NCBI GenBank assembly: GCA_963841455.1 | Contig: CAWJCU010000007.1 | Span: 62,001-126,000 of the forward strand | Origin: JAWVFM01 sp963841455 | Lineage (GTDB): Bacteria; Actinomycetota; Thermoleophilia; Solirubrobacterales; 70-9 | DNA: 64,000 nt | Direction of reading: 5' to 3' | Part shown: one piece after another, positions 17,706-27,282 of the stretch | How the letters are laid out: every line of letters starts with the position of its first letter | Position numbering within the stretch: the first letter of the stretch is position 1 | Notes under the pieces: model-generated | What the model saw: the letters and a program-made list of their open reading frames with translations, nothing else | Database searches by the model: none | Told to the model about the DNA's origin: nothing | Program-made: the position numbers and the translations under genes

Positions 17706-18365
17706 ATGAACGCCCAAGAGCGGGGGATTCGCTACGACGAACGCGGCCTGGTGCCCTGCGTCGTGCAGGACTGCCGCACCGGCGAGGTGCTGATGCTCGC
17801 GTACGTGAACGCCGAGGCGCTCGAGCGCAGCCTCGCCACCGGCGAGATGCACTTCTTCAGCCGCTCGCGCGGGGAGCTCTGGCACAAGGGCGAGACGTCC
17901 GGGAACGTCCAGCGCGTCCGAGGCCTGCGCTACGACTGCGACTGCGACGCCGTGCTCGCGCTCGTCGATCCGGCCGGACCCGCATGCCACACGGGTGAGC
18001 GGAGCTGCTTCTACCGCGATGTGGGTGGGGCCGCGGACGCCGTGCCGGACGGGCCGAGGGCGCCCGGCGAGCCCACGCCGGCACCGTTCGAGGCGCTAGA
18101 AGCGCTGGAGCGAGTCATTGCCGCTCGCGATCGTGAGCGGCCGGCGGGCTCCTACACGGTTGATCTTCTCTCCGATCCGGCGCGAGCCGGCGAGAAGGTC
18201 AGGGAGGAGGCCGGGGAGGTCGTGGACGCCGCCGCGGGCGAGTCGGAGCAACGGGTCGCCGAGGAGGCCGCCGACGTGCTCTACCACCTTGCAGTGCTCG
18301 TCCGGACGCGCGGCCTCGACCTGAGCGGCGCCATGGAGGTCCTCAATGGCCGTCGCGCCGGCTAG
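17706..18365 (+). CDS. hisIE: Bifunctional phosphoribosyl-AMP cyclohydrolase / phosphoribosyl-ATP pyrophosphatase
   Basis: A 219-residue fusion. HisI part (residues ~1-110) has WHKGETSGNVQRV, the metal/zinc ligands in YDCDCDAVL, ACHTGERSCFYR. HisE part (~130-219) has SYTVDLLSDPARAGEKVREEAGEVVDAA and EEAADVLYHLAVLVRTRGL. It performs steps 2 and 3 of histidine synthesis. The fusion is typical of proteobacteria and some actinobacterial lineages. It overlaps trpE by 20 nt, so histidine and tryptophan genes share a transcript here. Confidence 0.95.
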   Translation: MNAQERGIRYDERGLVPCVVQDCRTGEVLMLAYVNAEALERSLATGEMHFFSRSRGELWHKGETSGNVQRVRGLRYDCDCDAVLALVDPAGPACHTGERSCFYRDVGGAADAVPDGPRAPGEPTPAPFEALEALERVIAARDRERPAGSYTVDLLSDPARAGEKVREEAGEVVDAAAGESEQRVAEEAADVLYHLAVLVRTRGLDLSGAMEVLNGRRAG

Positions 18366-19878
18366 CGGCGCCGTGCGGGTGGAGCCCGACCTCGACGCGG
18401 CGCGCGAGCTCGCGTGCGAGGCCAACGCGATCCCCATGCGGGCGTCGTTCCTCGACGATTGCGAGACGCCGGTCTCGGCGTTCCTGAAGCTCCGCGAGCC
18501 TGGCGTGCCGGCGTTCCTCCTCGAGTCAGCCGAGCAGGGACGGCTTGGGCGCTACTCGTTCATCGGCTTCCGTCCTCGGAGCGTGCTGCGCTGGAGCGCG
18601 GGCAAGCTGTCCGAGTGGCGCGGCGCCGAGCCCCGCGCGGGCGACGAGCCGGATGCCTCGATCGACGCGCCGGACCCCTACGAGGCGCTTCGCGAACACC
18701 TCGGCGCCTACTCGGTCGCCCGGCTCGATGGGCTGCCGCCGTTCGCGGGCGGCGCTGTCGGCTTCTTCGGCTACGACCTCGTTCGCACGGTCGAGCCGCT
18801 CGGCGAGCCGAACCCGGACCCGGTCGGCCTTCCCGACATGGCGCTCATCATCTCCGAGGCGCTGGTCGCGTTCGACCACATGCGTCACGAGCTGACCGTC
18901 ATCGCGTACGCGATGACCGGTGACGGCGTGGGGATCGACGAGGCTTACGAGCGCGCGATCGCCACCATCGAGGAGGCGCGCGAGCGGTTGCGCGGCCCGG
19001 TCCCGGCGACACCGCCCGGCGTCCCCGCCGAAGCGCCGCGGTTCGAGTCGAACATGAGTCGGGAGCGGTTCGAGGCGAACGTCGAGCGTGTGATCGAGTA
19101 CATCCGCGCCGGAGACGCCTTCCAGGTGGTGCCGTCGCAGCGGTTCTCGGCCCCGGCCTCGGTCGATGCGCTCTCGGTCTACCGGGCGCTTCGGACCGTG
19201 AACCCCTCGCCCTACATGTACTTCCTCGACTTCGACGACTTCCAGATCGCCGGCGCCTCCCCCGAGCCGCTGGTGACGGTCAGCGGGCGCCGCGTCGAGA
19301 CGCGGCCCATCGCGGGCACATACCCGCGCGGCGCCAGCGAGGAGGAGGACCGTCGCAACGCCGAGGCTCTGCTCGCCGACCCCAAGGAGCGCGCTGAGCA
19401 CGTGATGCTCGTCGACCTCGGCCGCAACGACCTCGGGCGGGTGTGCGAGTACGGCACGGTCGAGGTCGAGGAGCTGATGGTCGTCGAGACGTACTCCCAC
19501 GTGCTCCACATCGTGAGCCAGGTCTCGGGCACGCTCCGTGATGACATCGACGCCATCGACGCCCTGCGGGCAGTGCTGCCCGCCGGCACTCTCTCGGGAG
19601 CGCCGAAGGTGCGCGCCATGCAGATCATCGACGAGCTCGAGCCGCACAAGCGCGGCTCGTACGGGGGCGCCATCGGCTACCTCTCGTTCACGGGCGACCT
19701 CGACACGGCCATCCACATCCGCACCGTCGTCGTGAAGGACGGTCAGGTGCACGTGCAGGCCGGCGGCGGCACCGTCGCCGACGCGATCCCGTCGCGCGAG
19801 TACGACGAGTCCGTGGCCAAGGCGACAGCCGTGTTCAAGGCCGTCGAGCTCGCCGCCTCACAGCCCGAGTGGGCCTGA
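18346..19878 (+). CDS. trpE: Anthranilate synthase component I
   Basis: A 510-residue protein. The N-terminal lobe carries the tryptophan-feedback region (FLLESAEQGRLGRYSFIG), and the chorismate-binding lobe has FQVVPSQRFS, SPEPLVTVSGRRVETRPIAGT (catalytic block), LVDLGRNDLGRV and AGTLSGAPKVRAMQIIDELE. TrpE makes anthranilate from chorismate using ammonia supplied by TrpG. The LLESAEQGRLGRYSFIG motif suggests it is Trp-inhibited. The ATG at 18346 lies inside hisIE; no leader peptide or attenuator is visible ahead of it. Confidence 0.95.
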   Translation: MAVAPASGAVRVEPDLDAARELACEANAIPMRASFLDDCETPVSAFLKLREPGVPAFLLESAEQGRLGRYSFIGFRPRSVLRWSAGKLSEWRGAEPRAGDEPDASIDAPDPYEALREHLGAYSVARLDGLPPFAGGAVGFFGYDLVRTVEPLGEPNPDPVGLPDMALIISEALVAFDHMRHELTVIAYAMTGDGVGIDEAYERAIATIEEARERLRGPVPATPPGVPAEAPRFESNMSRERFEANVERVIEYIRAGDAFQVVPSQRFSAPASVDALSVYRALRTVNPSPYMYFLDFDDFQIAGASPEPLVTVSGRRVETRPIAGTYPRGASEEEDRRNAEALLADPKERAEHVMLVDLGRNDLGRVCEYGTVEVEELMVVETYSHVLHIVSQVSGTLRDDIDAIDALRAVLPAGTLSGAPKVRAMQIIDELEPHKRGSYGGAIGYLSFTGDLDTAIHIRTVVVKDGQVHVQAGGGTVADAIPSREYDESVAKATAVFKAVELAASQPEWA

Positions 19879-19885
19879 GGTAGCC

Positions 19886-20452
<567 letters not shown>

Positions 20453-20461
20453 TCGAGCCTG

Positions 20462-21499
20462 ATGCCCAACGCAATCCTCACCCGCGCGATCGAGGCCCTC
20501 TGCCAGGGCGATCACCTGACCGCCGACCACACCTCGGCCGCGCTCGACGAGGTCATGGAGGGGCGGGGCGGCGAGGTGCAGACCGCGGCCTTCCTGATCG
20601 CCCTGAGGGCGAAGGGCGAGACGGTCGGCGAGCTGATCGGTCTGGCGCGAACGATGCGGAGGCTGGCGGCGTCGGTGGAGAGCGACCGCGCCGACCTCGT
20701 CGACACGGCCGGGACCGGTGGCGGGCCGTCCACGTTCAACATCTCGACGGCCGCGGCTCTCGTCGCCGCCGGCGCCGGCTGCGCGGTCGCAAAGCACGGC
20801 AACCGCTCGAACACCAGCCGCTGCGGCTCGGCGGACGTGCTCGAGGAGCTCGGCGTTCGCATCGAGCTCGCTCCCGAGCAGGTCGCCGCGTGCATCGACG
20901 AGGTCGGGTTTGGGTTCATGTTCGCGCCGCGCCATCATGCGGCCATGAAGCACGTCGTCCCGGTTCGCCGCGAGCTCGGCGTTCGCACCGTCTTCAACTT
21001 CCTTGGCCCGCTCACCAACCCCGCGGGCGCGACGCGACAGGTCCTCGGCGTCTCCGACCGTCACCATCAGGAGACGATCGCCGAGGCGCTCCTCGGCCTG
21101 GGATGCGAGCGGGCTCTCGTCGTTGCCGGCGAGAACGGCGTCGACGAGCTGACCGTCGCGGGATCGACGCGCGTGGTCGAGGTCGCGGATGGGCGAACCG
21201 AGGAGTGGTTCGTCAGCCCGGGTGAGGTCGGGGTCGCGGAGGCGCCGCTCGAGGACGTGGCCGGCGGTGAGCCGGCCGAGAACGCGGCGACGATCCGCCG
21301 CGTCCTCGACGGCGAGGCGGGACCCGCGCTGGAGGTCGTAGCGCTGAATGCCGGGGCGGCGATCATGGTGGGCGGCCGCGCGGACGATCTCGGCGCCGGC
21401 GTCGAGCGCGCACGGGAGGCGATCGAATCCGGGGCGGCGCGGTCGGTGCTCGACCGGCTGGTCGAGCTGAGCGGCGAGCTCGCCGGGAGCTCGGAATGA
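20462..21499 (+). CDS. trpD: Anthranilate phosphoribosyltransferase
   Basis: A 345-residue protein with the PRPP-binding signature DTAGTGGGPSTFNISTA, the KHGNRSNTSRCGSADVLEELG anthranilate-site region (close to the family KHGNR..SS.CGSAD pattern) and FLGPLTNPAGATRQVLGV. It joins anthranilate to PRPP. Its stop overlaps trpC's ATG (ATGA). In KHGNRSNTS the usual second Ser is Thr, a conservative change. Confidence 0.94.
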   Translation: MPNAILTRAIEALCQGDHLTADHTSAALDEVMEGRGGEVQTAAFLIALRAKGETVGELIGLARTMRRLAASVESDRADLVDTAGTGGGPSTFNISTAAALVAAGAGCAVAKHGNRSNTSRCGSADVLEELGVRIELAPEQVAACIDEVGFGFMFAPRHHAAMKHVVPVRRELGVRTVFNFLGPLTNPAGATRQVLGVSDRHHQETIAEALLGLGCERALVVAGENGVDELTVAGSTRVVEVADGRTEEWFVSPGEVGVAEAPLEDVAGGEPAENAATIRRVLDGEAGPALEVVALNAGAAIMVGGRADDLGAGVERAREAIESGAARSVLDRLVELSGELAGSSE

Positions 21500-22341
21500 G
21501 CCGCCTTGACGAGCTCGTCGAGGGTGCGCGCGCGGGCATCGATCAGCGGCGAGCCACCGTTCCCGCCGAGGATCTCCGGGCGCAGCTCGGCACCCGCGGC
21601 GGCAGCCGTCCGTTCAACGAGGCGCTCGTCCGCCCCGGGCTGTCGCTGATCGCGGAGTTCAAGCGGCGCTCGCCGAGCGGCGGCCCGATCGCGCCCGACT
21701 CCGACGTCTCCGGCATACTTGCCGCATACGAGCGGGGAGGCGCGGCGGCGATCTCGATCCTCACGGACGAGCGGAACTTCGGAGGGTCGCTCGACGACCT
21801 TCGGGCCGGGCGGGCGGCCTGTGGCCTGCCGATCCTGCGCAAGGACTTCGTCGTCGACCCCTACCAGCTGCTCGAGGCGGCGGTGGCAGGAGCCGACGCC
21901 GTGCTGCTGATCGCCGCGGCGCTTGACGACGACTGGCTTCGCGCCCTTCGCGAGGAGGCCTGGGCGCTCGACCTCGACTGCCTCGTCGAAATCCATGACG
22001 AGGGGGACCTCGAGCGGGCGCTCGAGCTCGACGCGGACGCATTGGGCATCAACAACCGCGACTTACGCGACCTCTCCGTGGACCTCGAGGTGACTTCGAG
22101 TCTGATCACCGATGTGCCGGCCGGCAAGACTGTGGTTGCGGAATCGGGCTATTCGACCCGCGCCGAGCTCGACGAGCTCGAGCGCATCGGTGTCGACGCG
22201 GTTCTGATCGGTGAGGCGCTGATGCGAAGCGGCGATCCGGAGCGGGCCGTCCGCGAGCTCACCCTCGACGATGCTGCGACGCGCGAGCACTACCTCGAGC
22301 GGGCGGCCGAGGAAACAGACGAGAAGTCGTCGACTTCTTAG
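21496..22341 (+). CDS. trpC: Indole-3-glycerol phosphate synthase
   Basis: A 281-residue TIM barrel: LIAEFKRRSPSGGPI (catalytic Lys), ISILTDERNFGGSLDDL, LPILRKDFVVDPYQ (catalytic Lys-Asp), LGINNRDLRDLSVDL and VVAESGYSTRAELD. It closes the indole ring. The C-terminal ~20 residues are acidic and longer than in most homologues. It overlaps trpD by 4 nt; 57 nt separate it from htrA. Confidence 0.94.
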   Translation: MSRLDELVEGARAGIDQRRATVPAEDLRAQLGTRGGSRPFNEALVRPGLSLIAEFKRRSPSGGPIAPDSDVSGILAAYERGGAAAISILTDERNFGGSLDDLRAGRAACGLPILRKDFVVDPYQLLEAAVAGADAVLLIAAALDDDWLRALREEAWALDLDCLVEIHDEGDLERALELDADALGINNRDLRDLSVDLEVTSSLITDVPAGKTVVAESGYSTRAELDELERIGVDAVLIGEALMRSGDPERAVRELTLDDAATREHYLERAAEETDEKSSTS

Positions 22342-22398
22342 CGACTCTAAAGGCGCGCGTTAGCGGCGGTTTACCCGCCTCCTCCAGCATCCCCAGCA

Positions 22399-23613
<1,215 letters not shown>

Positions 23614-23624
23614 ACATCAGGGTC

Positions 23625-23723
23625 GGCGGGTGGTGGGTCCCGGCCGCCGGCCTAGCGAGATGTGCCGACATGCCATGTCGGCACAGCCTCGCCATGGCCG
23701 TTGGACGGGACCGACCACCCGCC
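23625..23723 (+). repeat. 99-nt near-perfect inverted repeat between htrA and trpF
   Basis: Outer arms GGCGGGTGGTGGGTCCCG (23625-23642) and CGGGACCGACCACCCGCC (23706-23723) match at 17 of 18 positions. The centre is a perfect 12-bp palindrome, TGTGCCGACATG (23661-23672) and CATGTCGGCACA (23674-23685), around a single C. Intermediate segments also pair, with two single-base bulges. As RNA it would form one ~48-bp stem. It ends 6 nt before the trpF -10 box. It could be a terminator/processing stem, a large operator or a MITE-like insert; no target-site duplication is seen. Confidence 0.8.
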
Positions 23724-23729
23724 TCCCCC

Positions 23730-23735
23730 TATCGT
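23730..23735 (+). promoter_or_regulatory. -10 box of trpF (leaderless)
   Basis: TATCGT, 7 nt before the GTG at 23743, just downstream of the long inverted repeat. It suggests trpFBA is its own transcript. Confidence 0.5.
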
Positions 23736-23742
23736 TGACCGC

Positions 23743-24387
23743 GTGCGCGTCAAGTTCTGCGGAATCACCAGGCTTGTGGACGCCCGCGAGGCGGCGCGAC
23801 TCGGTGCGTGGGCGATCGGGCTGAATCACTGGGAGCTCGGTAGGCGACGCGTCGAGCCGGCTGTCGCCGCCGAGATCGGCGCCGAGATGCGCCGCAAGCT
23901 CGAGGTGGTGGGCGTGTTCGTCAACTCCCCGCTCGACGAGATCGCGCGGGCGGTCGAGGACGAGGGGCTCACGATCGTGCAGCTTCACGGGGACGAGGGC
24001 CTTCAGTTCTGCCGTGAGGTCTCCCGCCGCACCGGCTGCCCGGTGATCAAGGCCCTTCGCATCGCGGGCAGGGCCGACGTCCAGGCCGCCGAGGCGTTTC
24101 GCACCGACTACCACCTCCTTGACGCGCACCACCCAGCGACACCCGGGGGAACGGGCGAGACGTTCGATTGGGACCTGCTCCGCGGTCGTCGCTCGAGCGT
24201 CCCCCTGATCCTGGCCGGTGGGCTTCGGGCCGACAACGTGGGCGACGCGATCTCCAGCACGACCCCGTTCGCGGTCGACGTGGCGAGTGGCGTCGAGCTG
24301 GAGCCGGGAGTCAAGGACCACGCTGCGATGGCTGCCTTCGCCGAACGGGCCCGGGCGGCGAGCGCCGACCCGCCGGTGCTCGCGTGA
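23743..24387 (+). CDS. trpF: Phosphoribosylanthranilate isomerase
   Basis: A 214-residue TIM barrel: VRVKFCGITRLVDA (catalytic Cys), VGVFVNSPLDEI, IVQLHGDEGLQFC, LILAGGLRADNV and FAVDVASGVELEPGVKD. It performs the Amadori rearrangement in tryptophan synthesis. GTG 23743 is chosen because the family begins at this VKFCGIT and a -10 box sits 7 nt upstream; the open frame further upstream lies in the inverted repeat. It overlaps trpB by 4 nt (GTGA). Confidence 0.94.
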   Translation: MRVKFCGITRLVDAREAARLGAWAIGLNHWELGRRRVEPAVAAEIGAEMRRKLEVVGVFVNSPLDEIARAVEDEGLTIVQLHGDEGLQFCREVSRRTGCPVIKALRIAGRADVQAAEAFRTDYHLLDAHHPATPGGTGETFDWDLLRGRRSSVPLILAGGLRADNVGDAISSTTPFAVDVASGVELEPGVKDHAAMAAFAERARAASADPPVLA

Positions 24388-25559
24388 CCGCCGCCGTCGA
24401 GGAGCGCTTCGGTCCGTACGGCGGGCGCTTCGTCCCCGAGGTGCTCATGGCGGCGCTCGACGAGCTCACCGCCGCCTGGGCCGAGGCGCGCTCGGACGAA
24501 GCCTTCACGGCCGAGCGCGGGGTCCTGCTGCGCGACTTCGTCGGCCGGCCGACGCCCCTTTACCTCGCTGGCGGCCTCTCGGAGCGCGTGGGGCGCCGGG
24601 TCTACCTGAAGCGAGAGGACCTTGCGCACACAGGTGCCCACAAGATCAACAACGCGATCGGCCAGGCGCTGCTCGCCAAGCGGATGGGCAAGCGCCGCGT
24701 GATCGCGGAGACCGGCGCGGGGCAGCACGGCGTGGCAGCCGCGACGGCGTGCGCGCTCCTCGGGCTCGAGTGCGTCGTCTACATGGGCACCGAGGACATG
24801 CGCCGCCAGGCGCCAAACGTCGAGCGGATGCGGCTCCTCGCCGCTGAGGTCGCGCCGGTGGAGGCGGGCGCGCGCACGCTCAAGGAGGCGGTGAGCGCGG
24901 CCATCCGCGATTGGGTCACGAACGTTGGCTCGAGCCACTACATCATCGGCTCCGCGGTAGGCCCCGCCCCCTATCCGGCCCTCGTGCGCGACCTGCAGCG
25001 GGTAATCGGCGACGAGGCGCGCTCCCAGGCGATCGACGCCGAGGGCTCGCTGCCGGACCGCGTCATTGCCTGCGTCGGCGGTGGGTCGAACGCGATCGGG
25101 ACGTTCACAGCCTTTCTCGACGATCCCGTTGAGCTCATCGGCGTCGAGGCCGCGGGGGAGGGCCTCGACACCCCTCGCCACGGCGCCTCGCTCGGAGCGG
25201 GGCGTACCGGAGTGCTGCACGGCGCCCTCTCGTCGGTGCTCGCCGACGAGGAGGGCCAGATCCTCGAGGCCCACTCGATCTCCGCCGGCCTCGACTACCC
25301 GGGAGTGGGGCCCGAGCACGCTTACCTGCGCGACACCGGCCGCGCTCGCTACGAGTCGGTCACGGACGACGAGGCGCTCCGCGCCTTCCGTGAGCTCTCG
25401 CGACTCGAGGGGATCATTCCGGCGCTGGAGCCCGCGCACGCGATCGCGTGGCTGCTCGAGAACCCTGGTGACAGGGGCTATGACGTTGTGTGCCTCTCGG
25501 GCCGCGGCGACAAGGATCTCGCCGAGGCGCTCGCCGGCCTCGAGCGACTCGATGGCTGA
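24384..25559 (+). CDS. trpB: Tryptophan synthase beta chain
   Basis: A 391-residue fold-type II PLP enzyme: FGPYGGRFVPEVLMAALDEL, PLP lysine in HTGAHKINNAIGQAL, AETGAGQHGVAAATACALLG, and phosphate-binding CVGGGSNAIG. It condenses indole with serine. Length and motifs are those of the standard TrpB1 class. GTG start at 24384 overlaps the trpF stop; its end overlaps trpA by 8 nt. Confidence 0.96.
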   Translation: MTAAVEERFGPYGGRFVPEVLMAALDELTAAWAEARSDEAFTAERGVLLRDFVGRPTPLYLAGGLSERVGRRVYLKREDLAHTGAHKINNAIGQALLAKRMGKRRVIAETGAGQHGVAAATACALLGLECVVYMGTEDMRRQAPNVERMRLLAAEVAPVEAGARTLKEAVSAAIRDWVTNVGSSHYIIGSAVGPAPYPALVRDLQRVIGDEARSQAIDAEGSLPDRVIACVGGGSNAIGTFTAFLDDPVELIGVEAAGEGLDTPRHGASLGAGRTGVLHGALSSVLADEEGQILEAHSISAGLDYPGVGPEHAYLRDTGRARYESVTDDEALRAFRELSRLEGIIPALEPAHAIAWLLENPGDRGYDVVCLSGRGDKDLAEALAGLERLDG

Positions 25560-26355
25560 AACGTCGGGCCGCGAGCGGATCGCGGCCGCCTTCGAGGCGG
25601 CACGCTCCGATGGCAGAGCCGCGCTCATGCCCTACCTGGTGGCGGGGTTCCCGGATGTCGACACGTCGCTGCGGGTCGCCGAGGCGTACGCGGACGCGGG
25701 CGCGGACCTCGTCGAGCTGGGGGTGCCGTTCTCCGACCCGCTGGCGGATGGCCCGGTGATCCACGCGGCGGCGACGGCTGCGCTCGACGCCGGCGCCACA
25801 TTCGAGCGGGCGCTCGGAGTCTGCGAGGCGATCGCCGACCGCGTCGCCGTGGTCCCCATGTGCTACTCGAACCAGGTGCTCGTTCGTGGGCCCGCCGAGT
25901 TCGCCGCCGAGCTTGCCGCGGCAGGGGCCGCCGGTGCGATCGTCCCAGATCTGCCGCCGGAGGAAGGCGGTGAGGTCGCCGGCCGGCTCAACGAGGTGGG
26001 CCTGCCGCTCGTACCGCTGATCGCCCCCACCACGTCGCCCGATCGCCGGGCCGGGATCGCGAGTCGCGCCGAGGGCTTCGTCTACCTCGTCTCCGACACC
26101 CGCGTTACAGGTGAGCGGGAGGACCGGCCCGCCGGGCTCGAGGAGCTGATCGAGGCGACGAAGCGTGACGCTCGGGTCCCCGTGGCGGTGGGGTTCGGCA
26201 TTGGTACGCCGGCCCAGGCGGCGGCCGTCGGGCGGGTCGCGGACGGCGTGATCATCGGCACCAGGCTCGTGCGCGCGGTCGCCGAGTCCGAGAGCGCCAC
26301 GGGGGCGGCGGAGGCCGTGGCTGCCTTCCTGCGCGATTGCCGCGAGGCGCTGTAG
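25552..26355 (+). CDS. trpA: Tryptophan synthase alpha chain
   Basis: A 267-residue TIM barrel: MPYLVAGFPDVDTSLRVAEA, catalytic Glu in LVELGVPFSDPLADGPVI, catalytic Asp in GAIVPDLPPEE, and phosphate-binding VGFGIGTPAQA. It cleaves indole-glycerol phosphate and channels indole to TrpB. Its TAG stop doubles as the start of the next gene's -10 box (TAGATT, 26353-26358). Confidence 0.95.
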   Translation: MAETSGRERIAAAFEAARSDGRAALMPYLVAGFPDVDTSLRVAEAYADAGADLVELGVPFSDPLADGPVIHAAATAALDAGATFERALGVCEAIADRVAVVPMCYSNQVLVRGPAEFAAELAAAGAAGAIVPDLPPEEGGEVAGRLNEVGLPLVPLIAPTTSPDRRAGIASRAEGFVYLVSDTRVTGEREDRPAGLEELIEATKRDARVPVAVGFGIGTPAQAAAVGRVADGVIIGTRLVRAVAESESATGAAEAVAAFLRDCREAL

Positions 26356-26358
26356 ATT
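26353..26358 (+). promoter_or_regulatory. -10 box of the 53-aa membrane protein (leaderless)
   Basis: TAGATT overlaps the trpA stop codon and lies 7 nt before the GTG at 26366. Confidence 0.45.
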
Positions 26359-26365
26359 CCCGCTC

Positions 26366-26527
26366 GTGCAGCTCCTCGTCTTCGCGGTCGTCGCCCTTTG
26401 CTCGCTGGTCTTCTTCTACGCGATCGGGCTCGGCGGCGCCGTCAGCACGATCATCTTCCTCACCATCCTCTTCGTCGGCATCCTGATCAGGGCGAGCGAG
26501 CCGATCCTCGAGCGGCTGCGTCCGTAG
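26366..26527 (+). CDS. Small two-helix membrane protein (53 aa)
   Basis: The reading frame gives MQLLVFAVVALCSLVFFYAI, then GLGGAVSTIIFLTILFVGIL and the polar end IRASEPILERLRP. It forms two hydrophobic stretches (residues ~2-20 and ~24-42) with a positively charged tail. The -10 box at the expected leaderless distance and G/C-ending codons support it as a real gene. The family and function are unknown; holin-like or TatA-like roles cannot be argued from the sequence. Confidence 0.6.
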   Translation: MQLLVFAVVALCSLVFFYAIGLGGAVSTIIFLTILFVGILIRASEPILERLRP

Positions 26528-26544
26528 GCGCCGCCGAGCACAGC

Positions 26545-27246
26545 GTGACGAGCCTCGAGCCGCTGCCGGACACGTTCGCCCCGACGCGCGCCGCGCTCCA
26601 TCGGGTGGCCGCGGAGATCGTCGCCCCCGCCCGCAAGCCGCACAACGAGATTGCCCTGACCGTCACCCCTGGCGGCTTCGGGACGCCGCCCTTCGAGCAC
26701 GGCGGGCGCCGCCTCGTCGTCAGGGTTGACGGGGTCGAGCTGGTGGTCGACGGGGACGGGGTGGAGACCCGGGGTGAGCTGACGTCGATAGCCGACGCGG
26801 GCGCGCTCGTCGGCGCCGAGCTCCTCCCTGACGGACTGCCGAACGACGAGACGCCGCTCGAGGTCGACTCCGATGCCGCGGCGCGGCTGGCAGCGTTCTA
26901 CCAGCTCGCCGAACGAGCGCTCGAGGCGTTCAGCGCTACGCTCGCTCCCGACGCGGCTCCGACGTCACCCACCCTGTGGCCCGAGCACTTCGACGTCGCG
27001 ATCGAGGCGGGTGACGAGGCATCGGGGCAGCGAGCCAACTACGGGGGCTCTCCGGGCGACGACGACCATCCCGAGCCCTACCTGTACGTCGGTCCGTGGA
27101 GCGCCGAGGTGTCGGGCGAGCTCTGGAACGCGCGCGCCTTCACGGGCGCCGAGCGGCTCTATGCGGCGCTCGCCGCCGCCGACGATCCAGATGCCGCTGC
27201 GCTGGAGTTCTTCGAGAGCCGGCGCGCCGCACTCGCCGCGGCCTGA
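26545..27246 (+). CDS. Conserved-looking soluble protein of unknown function
   Basis: A 233-residue protein from GTG 26545 (VTSLEPLPDTFAPTRAALHR). Features include VTPGGFGTPPFEHGGRRLVV, a mid-region rich in Asp/Glu, and a second half with WPEHFDVAIEAGD, NYGGSPGDDDHPEPYLYVGPW and WNARAFTGAERLYAALAAADD. The WPEHFDVA...YLYVGPW pattern looks familiar from uncharacterised actinobacterial proteins, but I cannot name a family. No signal peptide or membrane helix. It sits 17 nt after the small membrane protein, likely in the same transcript. Confidence 0.65.
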   Translation: MTSLEPLPDTFAPTRAALHRVAAEIVAPARKPHNEIALTVTPGGFGTPPFEHGGRRLVVRVDGVELVVDGDGVETRGELTSIADAGALVGAELLPDGLPNDETPLEVDSDAAARLAAFYQLAERALEAFSATLAPDAAPTSPTLWPEHFDVAIEAGDEASGQRANYGGSPGDDDHPEPYLYVGPWSAEVSGELWNARAFTGAERLYAALAAADDPDAAALEFFESRRAALAAA

Positions 27247-27270
27247 ACGAACGAAGCTGCCGTCACGGGT

Positions 27271-27276
27271 TATCGT
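27271..27276 (+). promoter_or_regulatory. -10 box of pfkA (leaderless)
   Basis: TATCGT, 6 nt before the GTG at 27283. Confidence 0.5.
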
Positions 27277-27282
27277 GGCGGC

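Noticed and set aside
19035..19060. tRNA-like T-loop sequence (GGTTCGAGTC).
   Set aside because: It lies inside trpE with no acceptor, D or anticodon stems around it. I found no tRNA or rRNA gene in the window.
20462..22341. Long antisense open frames across trpD/trpC and many other genes.
   Set aside because: High G+C suppresses stop codons in all frames; these have biased compositions (Arg/Ala/Gly/His-rich) and no family motifs.
23661..23685. A transcription terminator for htrA formed by the central palindrome alone.
   Set aside because: No T-run follows, and the palindrome is only the core of a much longer 99-nt inverted repeat, which needs another explanation.
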